Assembly: GCA_958446835.1 (NCBI GenBank)
Contig: CAUCXT010000002.1
Coordinates: 62,001 to 126,000, forward strand
DNA length: 64,000 nt
Reading direction: 5' to 3'
Origin: an uncultured Eubacterium sp.
Lineage (GTDB): Bacteria; Bacillota; Clostridia; Lachnospirales; Lachnospiraceae
Shown in pieces: positions 43,021-51,515 of this stretch. A program made the position numbers and the translations under genes. Positions within the stretch are counted from its first letter, which is position 1, and each line of letters begins with the position of its first letter. The notes below the pieces were generated by a model. It searched no databases and was not told the origin of the DNA. It worked only from the letters and a program-made list of their open reading frames with translations.

Positions 43021-43029
43021 TGCTATAAT
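43021..43029 (+). promoter_or_regulatory. Extended -10 promoter of the phosphatase gene
   Basis: TGCTATAAT forms an extended -10 box (43021-43029) 38 bases before the start codon. No clear -35 lies at normal spacing; TTGATA (42994-42999) is seven bases too far. Confidence 0.5.
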
Positions 43030-43067
43030 TATAGAAAATTAGTAGTTTGGAAGGAACAGGTATCAAG

Positions 43068-43847
43068 ATGATTGAAAAAATTGTAGAAATTGTTCGTGAA
43101 GCCTCAAAACTAATGTCAAAAGAGAATATAGACATTGAGCAAAAGGGCAATGATTCTAACTATGTAACTTCGGCAGATGTGAATGTACAGAGATACTTGC
43201 AGGATAAACTGTTATCATTGATTCCCGGAAGTTATTTTGTAGGTGAGGAAAGTGATTCTGCCGATGCTTCGGGAGAATATGTCTGGATTGTGGATCCGAT
43301 TGATGGAACATCCAATTTTATAAGGGATATTGGTATCAGTTCAATCAGTGTGGGACTTGTAAAGAACGGTGAACCATACATGGGAGTGGTTTATCAGCCG
43401 TACCGCGATGAAATGTATTGGGCTGAGATAGGCCATGGAGCCTTTTTAAACGGAAGACGTATACATGTCTCAGACAGGGATTTTCGACATTCTCACCTGT
43501 GCTCGGCCATGAGTTTGTATAATAAAGACTATGCAGAGCCGTGTTTTAACATCATTAAACGGGTCTATGCAGAATCAGATGATTTGCGTCGACTTGGATC
43601 TGCTGCTACGGAATTAGTTTATCTTGCAGCGGGCCGTGTGGAACTGTACTTTGAGATCAGGCTGTTTCCGTGGGACATAGCCGGAGCTATCCCTATCATT
43701 AAGGAGGCGGGAGGTTTTATAGAAATTCTTTTTGAAAATAGGCTTCCGCTTGACCACCCGGTTGCTATGATTGCCGCCAATACCCAGCATAATCTTGCAA
43801 GATTGCGTGAGATTGTTAAAGAAGAACTGCCGGAATTACCATATTGA
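43068..43847 (+). CDS. Inositol-monophosphatase/CysQ-family phosphatase
   Basis: A 259-residue Mg-dependent phosphatase of the IMPase superfamily. All metal-site motifs are present: GEES (about 59-62), WIVDPIDGTSNF (about 72-83) and WDIAGAIPII (about 200-209). Substrates in this family include inositol phosphates, fructose 1,6-bisphosphate, and 3'-phosphoadenosine 5'-phosphate; sequence does not decide. A TTG at 43047 is upstream of the ribosome site GGAAGGAA, so ATG 43068 is chosen. It is followed after 35 bases by a membrane protein gene with GGAGGAA, indicating a two-gene operon. Confidence 0.88.
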   Translation: MIEKIVEIVREASKLMSKENIDIEQKGNDSNYVTSADVNVQRYLQDKLLSLIPGSYFVGEESDSADASGEYVWIVDPIDGTSNFIRDIGISSISVGLVKNGEPYMGVVYQPYRDEMYWAEIGHGAFLNGRRIHVSDRDFRHSHLCSAMSLYNKDYAEPCFNIIKRVYAESDDLRRLGSAATELVYLAAGRVELYFEIRLFPWDIAGAIPIIKEAGGFIEILFENRLPLDHPVAMIAANTQHNLARLREIVKEELPELPY

Positions 43848-43882
43848 GTCTAAGTATACTTATATTTTGGAGGAAACGGAAA

Positions 43883-44650
43883 ATGGTGAATGGACAAAAG
43901 AAAAAAGCTTCGCAAAATAATAAAATATATATTCAGGAGAGAATACCGAAAGATTCGTATGATCCGGATGGCAGCATGGACTTGGATAATACCTATGGAC
44001 AAGCAGTTAGTGAGCTTGGATTGCAGCAGTCGAAGCGAGACCAGATTATAGCCTTTTATTTAACAATATTAGGACTGGTGGCTCCAAGCGTCATAGGCAT
44101 GGACGTAAGTGATCTTGCAAAGGCAACGGCTTTTTTTGCTATGTATTGTATAGGTGTTGTATTCTGCCATGTAATTTTGAGATACAGAATATATAAAGAG
44201 GTATACTGGATAGCGTGTCGAGTTATCACGCAGCTGTGTAACATCAAGAAGCAGGATATTAACAAGAATATTGTGTATACTCTGTTTTATAATTGCCTGA
44301 AGAAAAATGAGGGAACTATTGTTGTTAAGCGCAAGCCTCAAAAACCAAGCGTGTTGTTATCGTTTATCCATCAGTTGAATAGTGCGGAAACACTTCTGTA
44401 TGAAACTTTGGTATTTTTTTCAAGCTTTGTAGGGCTTATTGGTTCATGGCTTCTGTCTAAAGTTTCTGTTGTATTTGCAGTAATCAGTGTCGTGTGCATT
44501 GTCTGTATGATTATTGCCATGAACATCAAATATACAAAACGTCTGGTGGATTTGTATACTTGTGTGGACACCCGCGAAGTGTGTGACCTTGAGAAAACAT
44601 TTTCAAAAGCATGGATGCTGCATTGCTATGTAGACGATATAGTCCAGTAA
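43883..44650 (+). CDS. Hypothetical four-helix membrane protein
   Basis: I do not recognise this 255-residue protein. A hydrophilic, partly acidic N-terminus (YIQERIPKDSYDPDGSMDLD) leads through SKRDQIIAFY into two membrane helices (about 46-66 and 75-97), a basic cytosolic loop of about 75 residues, two more helices (about 172-192 and 195-218) and a C-terminal tail. The layout recalls small signalling or effector membrane proteins such as SLATT or RipA-type proteins, but this is resemblance only. ATG 43883 is preceded by GGAGGAA. Coupled to the phosphatase upstream. Confidence 0.7.
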   Translation: MVNGQKKKASQNNKIYIQERIPKDSYDPDGSMDLDNTYGQAVSELGLQQSKRDQIIAFYLTILGLVAPSVIGMDVSDLAKATAFFAMYCIGVVFCHVILRYRIYKEVYWIACRVITQLCNIKKQDINKNIVYTLFYNCLKKNEGTIVVKRKPQKPSVLLSFIHQLNSAETLLYETLVFFSSFVGLIGSWLLSKVSVVFAVISVVCIVCMIIAMNIKYTKRLVDLYTCVDTREVCDLEKTFSKAWMLHCYVDDIVQ

Positions 44651-44669
44651 TTATATTTAATTCCTAGTC

Positions 44670-44720
44670 ATACCCCCTAAGTTTTTATCATACATTGTAA
44701 AAAAGATTCTTAAGGGGTAT
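44670..44720 (+). promoter_or_regulatory. Inverted repeat covering the spoIIID ribosome site
   Basis: ATACCCCCTAAG (44670-44681) pairs with CTTAAGGGGTAT (44709-44720) with one mismatch. The right arm is the spoIIID Shine-Dalgarno (AAGGGG), and the TTTTT before the TTG start makes the structure resemble a terminator as well. Confidence 0.65.
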
Positions 44721-44723
44721 TTT

Positions 44724-44987
44724 TTGAAGGGTTATATCGAGGAAAGAGCGATGGAGATTGCCTCATACATTATCGAGAATAACTGCACGGTGCGCCAGGC
44801 TGCCAAGCAGTATGGGATAAGTAAGAGTACCGTACACAAAGACGTAGCCGAGCGTCTTCCCGCAATCAATTCAGAGCTTGCCAAGCAGGCGCGCGAGATA
44901 CTTGAGTTAAACAAGAGCGAGAGGCACATCCGCGGTGGACTTGCCACCAGGGAGAAATATTTGCATCTGCATAATGCACATACATAG
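44724..44987 (+). CDS. spoIIID: Sporulation transcription factor SpoIIID
   Basis: An 87-residue DNA-binding protein: MKGYIEERAMEIASYIIENN, then the helix-turn-helix TVRQAAKQYGISKSTVHKDV and the basic RHIRGGLATREKYL tail. It matches SpoIIID of Bacillus along its length, the mother-cell regulator acting between SigE and SigK. The start is TTG 44724 six bases after AAGGGG; the first ATG (44751) would remove conserved N-terminal residues. A bidirectional terminator follows. Confidence 0.94.
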   Translation: MKGYIEERAMEIASYIIENNCTVRQAAKQYGISKSTVHKDVAERLPAINSELAKQAREILELNKSERHIRGGLATREKYLHLHNAHT

Positions 44988-45011
44988 TATTTGCAAAAAT
45001 ACTTTAAAAGT

Positions 45012-45061
45012 AAAAACTGCCGCCAAGGAAGTACCAATATATTTCCTTAGCGGCAGTTTTT
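45012..45061. terminator. Bidirectional terminator between spoIIID and trkH
   Basis: Arms 45012-45030 and 45043-45061 pair over 19 bases with one mismatch, with five A at the left and six T at the right. It serves both convergent genes and abuts the trkH stop codon. Confidence 0.9.
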
Positions 45062-46536
45062 TATTTCCTTCTCCTCCTCCAATTCCTATGTGTAGTATGA
45101 AGATCCTTCCATACAGCCGGGTGGAAGAGGATGAGCAGTGGGAACAGCTCAAGACGCCCGGCGAGCATGTCGAACATCAGCACATATTTGGTAAAGGTGC
45201 TGAAGTGGCCGAAGTTCTGGGTTGGTCCGGCAAGTTCAAGCCCCGGTCCGATGTTGTTGATTGTTGCGGCAACCGCCGTGAAATTGGTCACCAGATCATT
45301 TCCCTCAAATGAGACCAGAAAAAGAGAGATGACAAATATTACAGCAAAAGTTATAAAGTATACGTTGATTGAACGCACAACATCATGGTCAATCGGTTTG
45401 CCGTCAAGTGCGAGCTTCTGAATACGCTTCGGGTGGATGTAGGAGTCCAGCTCTTTAAAGACGGTTTTAAAAAGTATTACGAATCGTGATACCTTCATGC
45501 CACCGCCGGTGCTGCCGGCACAGGCTCCGACGAACATGAGCATGACAAGAATTGTCTTGCATGTTCCGGACCATAGGTTGAAGTCCGTAGTTGAAAATCC
45601 GGTTGTTGTTATAATTGAGGCGACCTGGAAAGAGGAATCGCGAAGTGCTGTGGCAAATGGTGTTGCGGCACGGCACAGTTCAATGGTTATTATCGCAGCA
45701 GAAACGATGACAGCGATAAAGTACCAGCGTACTTCCTCCATTTTGAAGGCTTTTTTTGCATTACCGAATAAAATAAAATAGTAGGCATTGAAATTGACAC
45801 CGAACAACAGCATGAATACGGTTGTAACCCACTGGATATATGGGGAGTAGCCTGCAATGCTGTCATTTTTGATTCCAAAGCCTCCTGTTCCGGCGGTACC
45901 GAATGCGGTACATACGGCATCAAATACAGGCATTCTGCCTATGATGAGCAGGATAAACTGAATAAGCGTAAGTCCGAAATAAATAATGTAAAGTATTCTT
46001 GCCGTGTATTTCATCTTTGGAACAAGCTTGCCTACAGAAGGCCCCGGGCTTTCTGCACGCATAAGGTTGATGTTCGAGCCGCCGCTTAGCGGAACGATAG
46101 CGAGCAGGAATACGAGAACGCCCATGCCGCCAATCCAGTGTGTGAAGCTTCTCCACAAAAGTGAGCAGTGCGAAAGTCCTTCTACATTTGACAGAATGCT
46201 GGCTCCGGTGGTGGTAAAGCCCGATATTGTCTCAAACAACGCATCTGTGAAGGATGGAATCTCACCTGTCACAAAAAAAGGAAGGCAGCCTATAAGACTG
46301 AGCAGAATCCACGCGAGAGATGTGCTTATACAGCCTTCCTTGAGATATAGTGTTGTGTTTTCAGGTTTATTTCTGGTCATGATAAATCCGCTTAAAAAGC
46401 AGGCTAATGCGACAATGAGATACGCAACAGCCTCATGCTCTAGATATATCAGCCCGACAAACGCAGGCAGAAGCATGAGACAGGAGGTAAGCAGAAATAC
46501 ATGTCCCAATATATACCTGATAATTGATTTGTTCAT
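45061..46536 (-). CDS. trkH: Potassium uptake membrane subunit TrkH
   Basis: A 491-residue polytopic K+ transporter subunit with the repeated membrane-pore-membrane units; selectivity-loop regions include GFTTTGASIL, GTAGTGGFGIKN and TTTGFSTTDFN, and HWIGGMGVLVF is a family mark. TrkH imports potassium with ATP-gated TrkA. Encoded 18 bases after trkA in the same operon; CGGAGG lies before the ATG. Confidence 0.94.
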   Translation of the reverse strand: MNKSIIRYILGHVFLLTSCLMLLPAFVGLIYLEHEAVAYLIVALACFLSGFIMTRNKPENTTLYLKEGCISTSLAWILLSLIGCLPFFVTGEIPSFTDALFETISGFTTTGASILSNVEGLSHCSLLWRSFTHWIGGMGVLVFLLAIVPLSGGSNINLMRAESPGPSVGKLVPKMKYTARILYIIYFGLTLIQFILLIIGRMPVFDAVCTAFGTAGTGGFGIKNDSIAGYSPYIQWVTTVFMLLFGVNFNAYYFILFGNAKKAFKMEEVRWYFIAVIVSAAIITIELCRAATPFATALRDSSFQVASIITTTGFSTTDFNLWSGTCKTILVMLMFVGACAGSTGGGMKVSRFVILFKTVFKELDSYIHPKRIQKLALDGKPIDHDVVRSINVYFITFAVIFVISLFLVSFEGNDLVTNFTAVAATINNIGPGLELAGPTQNFGHFSTFTKYVLMFDMLAGRLELFPLLILFHPAVWKDLHTTHRNWRRRRK

Positions 46537-46554
46537 GTTACATATACCTCCGGT

Positions 46555-47982
46555 TTATCGCAGAATATCCTGAATATCAGTAAAACCTGTGTGTGTGGTG
46601 ACTATCATTACAGTGTCTCCCTCAAGAATACAGTCCTGACCACTTGGAATAATGATGGTTCCGTTGCGGTTTATAAACGAGATGAGTATTTCATCCTTGA
46701 GTTTAAGCTCCGCGAGAGGCTTGCCTGTGACATCTGAGCTCTTGGTGACGCGAAATTCAATCGCTTCGACGCGGTGGTCGAACATGTGGTAAAGGGTTTC
46801 AATCGTGCTGTCGGAAGCCGAGGTGTTGTCGCCTGAATTTGAATCATTAGATTCCATGGAATCGTTTTTGGCGCGGACGTAGGCAATAATCGCTTCGGAA
46901 GTGATATATTTAGGGTATATGACACTGCCAAGGTCCAGACTGTTTATCACGTTCTTAAAGGTAATGCGGTTGATTTTGGTGATTACCTTGGCGTTCGATA
47001 CCTGCTTGGCGTGGAGTGTGAGCATAATGTTCTCTTCATCAATACCGGTTAGGGGGACGAAGGATTCAACCTCAGTGATGCCCTCTTCCTTTAACAGCTC
47101 TTCATCGGTTCCGTCACCGTTGATAATGACAGCTTTAGGCAATAATATGCTCAGCTCCTCACAGCGTTCACGGCTGTTTTCTATTATTTTTACAGAGATT
47201 CCTGAGCGGATGAGCTGGTCGGCGAGATAGTATGCGGCACTTCCGCCGCCAATAATCATGGTATCCTTGACCTGATTGGTCTTAAAGCCTATGTGCTCAA
47301 GGAAAATCTTCGTGGATTTTCTTGAAGCGACGAAGGATATGGTGTCATCAGCATGCATAACGAAGCGTCCGGTAGGTATGTGTACATATCCACCGCGCTC
47401 AATAACACAGATGACATAAGGAACATTCACTTCCTTGCCTAGAGCTGCGATAGTCATTCCGTCAAGACGGTTACATTTAGGAATCTTGAATTTAACCAGT
47501 TCAGCCTGTCCATGAGCAAAGGAATTGACTTCAAGTGCTGTAGGCATGTATAGGATTCTTGCCGCCTCCTTAGCGGTCTCTAACTCAGGGTTGATAATCA
47601 TTGCAAGACCGAGCCTCTCACGAAGATATCCCGCCTCCTGACTATAGTCCGGTGTACGGACTCTTGCGATGGCGGCACAGTTTCCGACACGCTTGGCGAT
47701 GGTGCAGCACAGGAGATTGAGCTCATCGGAATCCGTAACGGCGATAATTAAGTTGGCTGAGGCAATGCCTGCCTCCTCCTGTACACTGTAGCTTGCACCG
47801 TTGCCGACTACACCCATTACATCGTACATGCTGGCGGTTGCCTGAAGCTTCTGGGCATTTTTATCTATTAAAGTTATATCGTGACCTTCCTTGGCAAGCT
47901 GTTCAGTAAGGGTTATTCCAACCTTGCCGCAGCCTACAATGATTATACGCAGACCTTTTTTTGAAGTATTGCTTTTTGACAT
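46555..47982 (-). CDS. trkA: Potassium uptake regulatory subunit TrkA
   Basis: A 475-residue peripheral protein with two tandem RCK modules: the first begins IIVGCGKVGITLTEQLAKEG (NAD-binding GxGxxG), followed by TrkA-C; the second begins TMIIGGGSAAYYLADQLI (a GGGSAA variant) with its own TrkA-C at the end (PLAELKLKDEILISFI). It binds nucleotides and gates TrkH. GGAGG precedes ATG 47982. Confidence 0.94.
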   Translation of the reverse strand: MSKSNTSKKGLRIIIVGCGKVGITLTEQLAKEGHDITLIDKNAQKLQATASMYDVMGVVGNGASYSVQEEAGIASANLIIAVTDSDELNLLCCTIAKRVGNCAAIARVRTPDYSQEAGYLRERLGLAMIINPELETAKEAARILYMPTALEVNSFAHGQAELVKFKIPKCNRLDGMTIAALGKEVNVPYVICVIERGGYVHIPTGRFVMHADDTISFVASRKSTKIFLEHIGFKTNQVKDTMIIGGGSAAYYLADQLIRSGISVKIIENSRERCEELSILLPKAVIINGDGTDEELLKEEGITEVESFVPLTGIDEENIMLTLHAKQVSNAKVITKINRITFKNVINSLDLGSVIYPKYITSEAIIAYVRAKNDSMESNDSNSGDNTSASDSTIETLYHMFDHRVEAIEFRVTKSSDVTGKPLAELKLKDEILISFINRNGTIIIPSGQDCILEGDTVMIVTTHTGFTDIQDILR

Positions 47983-48453
47983 AAGAGCCTCCGCTTATTA
48001 TTTTAGAATACTGATGTCGGAAAGGCTGTTTTAAGTGAGCCTGTCTTGACATATTATTAATCTGATGATAAATATTTAATATATAATCGTGTAAAATACT
48101 TCTATATAATATCATCATATCCTGTTATGGTCAAAATATATTTTTCAGCTTTTTTTGAATTACCCCTTTTAAATTGCAGAGTTTTTGTTTATAATGTTGA
48201 TATATGGACTTTTAAGCAAGATAGAATGACTTTGATATAAAATTAATCCGGAAAGAGTTTCGGATACAATCAAGGTTTTGCAAGGGAACTTAGTGGATAA
48301 AGAACATCCGCATTAATATGCCATTATAAATGACAATGTCATGCACAGGTAAATCGTGCGTAAAGACGCACACTAGACTGTGTGCGGCAGAATTTAGAGC
48401 CGGAAAGAGCTGCCCGGATGGCACCGGGGAATAATTTTCAGATGGAGGATTTT
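47983..48453 (+). promoter_or_regulatory. Intergenic region with a structured mbl leader
   Basis: The first 200 bases are AT-rich and hold the divergent trkA and mbl promoter regions (TATAAT 48190-48195). The mbl leader then shows hairpins at 48246-48265 (ATCCG/CGGAT), 48330-48342, and 48356-48371 (GTGCGT/ACGCAC). An alternative hairpin at 48368-48385 (GCACAC/GTGTGC) shares four bases with the last, so the two exclude each other. GGCAG/CTGCC (48386-48414) and CCCGG/CCGGG (48413-48428) follow, 16 bases before the ribosome site. I recognise no known riboswitch class. Confidence 0.5.
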
Positions 48454-49443
48454 ATGATAACAACAGATATTGGAATCGATTTAGGAACTGCCAGCATTCT
48501 TGTTTACATCCGCGGAAAGGGTGTAGTTCTCAAGGAGCCATCGGTAGTTGCATTTGATAGAGACACTAATAAAATCAAGGCTATAGGTGAGGAAGCCAGA
48601 CTGATGCTTGGAAGAACACCTGGCAATATTGTAGCCGTAAGACCTTTAAGACAGGGTGTTATCTCAGACTACACAGTTACAGAGAAGATGCTCAAGTACT
48701 TTATTCAGAAGGCACTTGGAAGAAAGATGCTTAAGAAGCCTAGAATCAGCGTATGTGTACCTAGTGGTGTCACAGAAGTTGAGAAGAAGGCTGTTGAGGA
48801 TGCTACTTACTCCGCAGGAGCAAGAGAGGTCGCAATCATTGAAGAACCTATTGCGGCTGCTATCGGAGCCGGAATTGATATTTCAAGACCATGCGGAAAT
48901 ATGATTGTCGACATAGGTGGCGGTACAACGGATATAGCTGTTATTTCACTTGGTGGTACGGTTGTAAGCACATCAATCAAGATTGCAGGTGATGATTTCG
49001 ATGACGCACTTGTGCGCTATATGCGTAAGAAACACAGTCTTCTTATCGGTGAGAGAACCGCTGAGGATATAAAGATTAAGATAGGAAGCGCATATCCGAG
49101 AGCAGAGGTTGCCACGATGGAGGTGCGCGGAAGGAACCTTCTCACAGGACTTCCAAAGACTGTTACAGTCACATCTGAGGAGACAGAGGAAGCTCTTAAG
49201 GATGCTACAGCACAGATAGTTGATGCAGTCCACAGCGTTCTTGAGAAGACTCCACCTGAGCTTGCAGCAGATATTGCGGACAGAGGAATCGTTCTCACAG
49301 GAGGTGGAAGCCTTCTTCAGGGACTTGAGGAGCTTATCGAGTCTAAGACAGGAATCAACACGATGACCGCTGAGGATCCTATGACAGCGGTTGCCATCGG
49401 AACAGGTAAGTTCATAGAGTTCTTAGGTGGAGCACGAGACTAA
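48454..49443 (+). CDS. mbl: Rod-shape actin homologue (MreB/Mbl)
   Basis: A 329-residue actin-fold protein: phosphate loop DIGIDLGTASILVY, second phosphate loop MIVDIGGGTTDIAVIS, adenosine motif GIVLTGGGSLLQGL. It polymerises under the membrane and guides cell-wall elongation. I call it Mbl because flhO and flhP follow directly, as in Bacillus (spoIIID-mbl-flhO-flhP). The in-frame ATG at 48382 would start inside the structured leader; ATG 48454 has TGGAGG before it and begins the fold. Confidence 0.93.
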   Translation: MITTDIGIDLGTASILVYIRGKGVVLKEPSVVAFDRDTNKIKAIGEEARLMLGRTPGNIVAVRPLRQGVISDYTVTEKMLKYFIQKALGRKMLKKPRISVCVPSGVTEVEKKAVEDATYSAGAREVAIIEEPIAAAIGAGIDISRPCGNMIVDIGGGTTDIAVISLGGTVVSTSIKIAGDDFDDALVRYMRKKHSLLIGERTAEDIKIKIGSAYPRAEVATMEVRGRNLLTGLPKTVTVTSEETEEALKDATAQIVDAVHSVLEKTPPELAADIADRGIVLTGGGSLLQGLEELIESKTGINTMTAEDPMTAVAIGTGKFIEFLGGARD

Positions 49444-49486
49444 AGGAGTGCACAGGGATACAACAGTAATAATTTAGGAGGAACTT

Positions 49487-50254
49487 ATGGTAAGAGGCCT
49501 ATACACAGCGTATACAGGAATGATGAACCAGCAGGCAAGACTGGATGTTATTACGAATAACCTTGCCAATGCCAGCACGGTGGGATACAAGAAGGAAGGA
49601 TCTACATCACAGGCATTTGACAGTATGTATACTCAGAAGATAAAGGACGGTTCGGAGGGATACATTAACCGCAGAATCGGCAAGGAATCACTCGGAGTCA
49701 AGATTGGTGAGACTTATACGGATTACACACAGGGTTCATTCAAGGTTACTGGCAATACACTTGATTTAGCACTTGAGGGTACAGGCTTTTTTAACATTGA
49801 GTATGCCTCCAAGTCGGGGAACACATCGACAAAATATACAAGGGACGGTTCGTTTTCAATTAACAATGAAGGAATGCTTGTGACAGAGGACGGAGATTAT
49901 CTTCTAGGAGAGAACGGACGTATTCAGATTCCTTCAGGCGCAGAGGTTGTTGTAGATGAACTTGGAAATGTGTATGCCGATGAGCAGTTAGTTGATAAGA
50001 TTAAGATTTCTGATTTCGAGGACTACAATTATCTCCAGAAATTTGGCGAGAATCTCTATACGGCCGTTGATGGAGCAACTGAGAAGAATGGAGACGGAAA
50101 GGTGCGACAGGGCTATCTTGAAATGTCGAACATCAATGTTATTTCGGAGATGGTCGAGATGATAACAGTTTCGAGAGCATACGAGAGCAGCCAGAAGGTT
50201 GTCCAGACGATGGATTCATCTCTTGAGAAGGCAGTCAGTCTTGGAAAACTTTAA
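49487..50254 (+). CDS. flhO: Flagellar hook-basal body rod protein FlhO (FlgF/G family)
   Basis: A 255-residue rod protein: N-terminal axial motif (MMNQQARLDVITNNLANAST) and C-terminal helix (SNINVISEMVEMITVSRAYE) that interlock in the axial structure, and GNTLDLALEGTGFF of the FlgG family in the middle. TAGGAGGA precedes ATG. Tandem with flhP; together they form the distal rod. Confidence 0.92.
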   Translation: MVRGLYTAYTGMMNQQARLDVITNNLANASTVGYKKEGSTSQAFDSMYTQKIKDGSEGYINRRIGKESLGVKIGETYTDYTQGSFKVTGNTLDLALEGTGFFNIEYASKSGNTSTKYTRDGSFSINNEGMLVTEDGDYLLGENGRIQIPSGAEVVVDELGNVYADEQLVDKIKISDFEDYNYLQKFGENLYTAVDGATEKNGDGKVRQGYLEMSNINVISEMVEMITVSRAYESSQKVVQTMDSSLEKAVSLGKL

Positions 50255-50308
50255 CAAATTAGTTTTTCAATCTTAGAATATTTGGTTTACTGAAAATGGA
50301 GGAAGATT

Positions 50309-51130
50309 ATGGTACGAGCTTTGTGGACTGCGGCATCGGGAATGATTGCACAGCAGACGAATGTAGATAATATAGCAAACAACCTTGCAAATGTGAATAC
50401 AACAGGATATAAGTCATCAACGGCAGAGTTTAAGAGCCTTCTCTACCAGACAATACAGACTAAGACAACATCAGCCAACGGCGAGAATAAGCCGGTAGGA
50501 GCGCAGGTAGGACTTGGTGTGAGAACAAGTGCAATAGCAACATGCTTTAATAGTGGAAGCCTTCTTGAGTCGACCAATGATTTTGCATTCGCACTTGAAG
50601 GTGATGGATTTTTCGCAGTGAGAGGTGTTGATGGAGAGACATATTATACCAGAAATGGTGATTTCAATGTTTCTCTTGCTTCAGATAATACGATGATGCT
50701 CTGCACAAGCGAGGGATATCCGGTACTTGACAGCACAGGAACTCCTATTATCTTTTCATCAGATTATAAGGCGTCGAACCTTATTTTCTCTGATGACGGA
50801 AGAATTTTCTATGACAACAAGACTACGGGAACCACGGATGATTTAGGAATCAAGATAGGTGTATACCAGTTTACCAACAGAGCAGGTCTTGAGAATGCTT
50901 CAGGAACATTTTATAAGGTTACAGATGCTTCCGGCCCTGCCGTTGAGGAGTCAACCAATACGAATCTTAAGGCGAGCAAGGTGATAAAGGGTTACATAGA
51001 AGGCTCTAATGTTCAGGTTGTCGATGAGATGGTTAATCTTATCTCAGCACAGAGAGCTTATGAGATGAATTCCAAGGCTATTCAGGCAGCAGATGATATG
51101 CTCAGTCAGGCGAACCAGCTTAAGCGTTAA
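50309..51130 (+). CDS. flhP: Flagellar hook-basal body rod protein FlhP (FlgG-like)
   Basis: A 273-residue paralogue of FlhO with the same ends: IAQQTNVDNIANNLANVNTT and IEGSNVQVVDEMVNLISAQR, and the LEGDGFFAVRGVDGE motif. Distal rod or hook-adapter protein. TGGAGGA precedes ATG; the stop overlaps an ATG of the next frame (TAATG), although the true flgJ start is 12 bases later. Confidence 0.92.
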   Translation: MVRALWTAASGMIAQQTNVDNIANNLANVNTTGYKSSTAEFKSLLYQTIQTKTTSANGENKPVGAQVGLGVRTSAIATCFNSGSLLESTNDFAFALEGDGFFAVRGVDGETYYTRNGDFNVSLASDNTMMLCTSEGYPVLDSTGTPIIFSSDYKASNLIFSDDGRIFYDNKTTGTTDDLGIKIGVYQFTNRAGLENASGTFYKVTDASGPAVEESTNTNLKASKVIKGYIEGSNVQVVDEMVNLISAQRAYEMNSKAIQAADDMLSQANQLKR

Positions 51131-51141
51131 TGGAGGTATTT

Positions 51142-51498
51142 ATGAGTGATTTATTATCGGGCGTAGGTTCCTATTATGATACATATACGAAGAATAATGT
51201 GTCTGCGGACAAGATGAAGGACAAGTTGAGCTCAGACTATTCATCCGCAACAGATGATGAGATGATGGAAGTATGCAAGGAATTCGAAGCATACTTTACA
51301 GAGCAGGTTTTTAAGGCAATGGAGAAGATGGTGCCGGAGAGTGATGAGAGCAGTTCATCGACATCTTATGTCAACATGTTCAAGGATACACTTATTCAGG
51401 AATATGCGAGCCTTTCAAGTGAGTCTAACGGCGGTGAGGGGCTCGGAATAGCGCAGATGCTCTATGAGCAGATGAAGAGAAATTACAGCAACGATTAA
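51142..51498 (+). CDS. flgJ: FlgJ-like rod-binding protein (N-terminal domain only)
   Basis: A 118-residue protein matching the rod-binding domain of FlgJ (EVCKEFEAYFTEQVFKAMEKMVP, then YVNMFKDTLIQEYASLSSES). The muramidase domain of Gram-negative FlgJ is absent, as is usual for Firmicutes. ATG 51130 is within the ribosome site GGAGG (51132-51136), so the start is ATG 51142. Confidence 0.88.
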   Translation: MSDLLSGVGSYYDTYTKNNVSADKMKDKLSSDYSSATDDEMMEVCKEFEAYFTEQVFKAMEKMVPESDESSSSTSYVNMFKDTLIQEYASLSSESNGGEGLGIAQMLYEQMKRNYSND

Positions 51499-51515
51499 CA
51501 CCGAAGAGAAGGCAT

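Noticed and set aside
48246..48453. Known cyclic di-GMP or cyclic di-AMP riboswitch in the mbl leader
   Set aside because: I looked for the conserved cores of the GEMM and ydaO classes and did not find them, so no class is assigned.
48382..48453. Longer mbl reading frame from ATG 48382
   Set aside because: The added residues come from the hairpin-rich leader and do not fit the actin fold; GGAGG points to ATG 48454.
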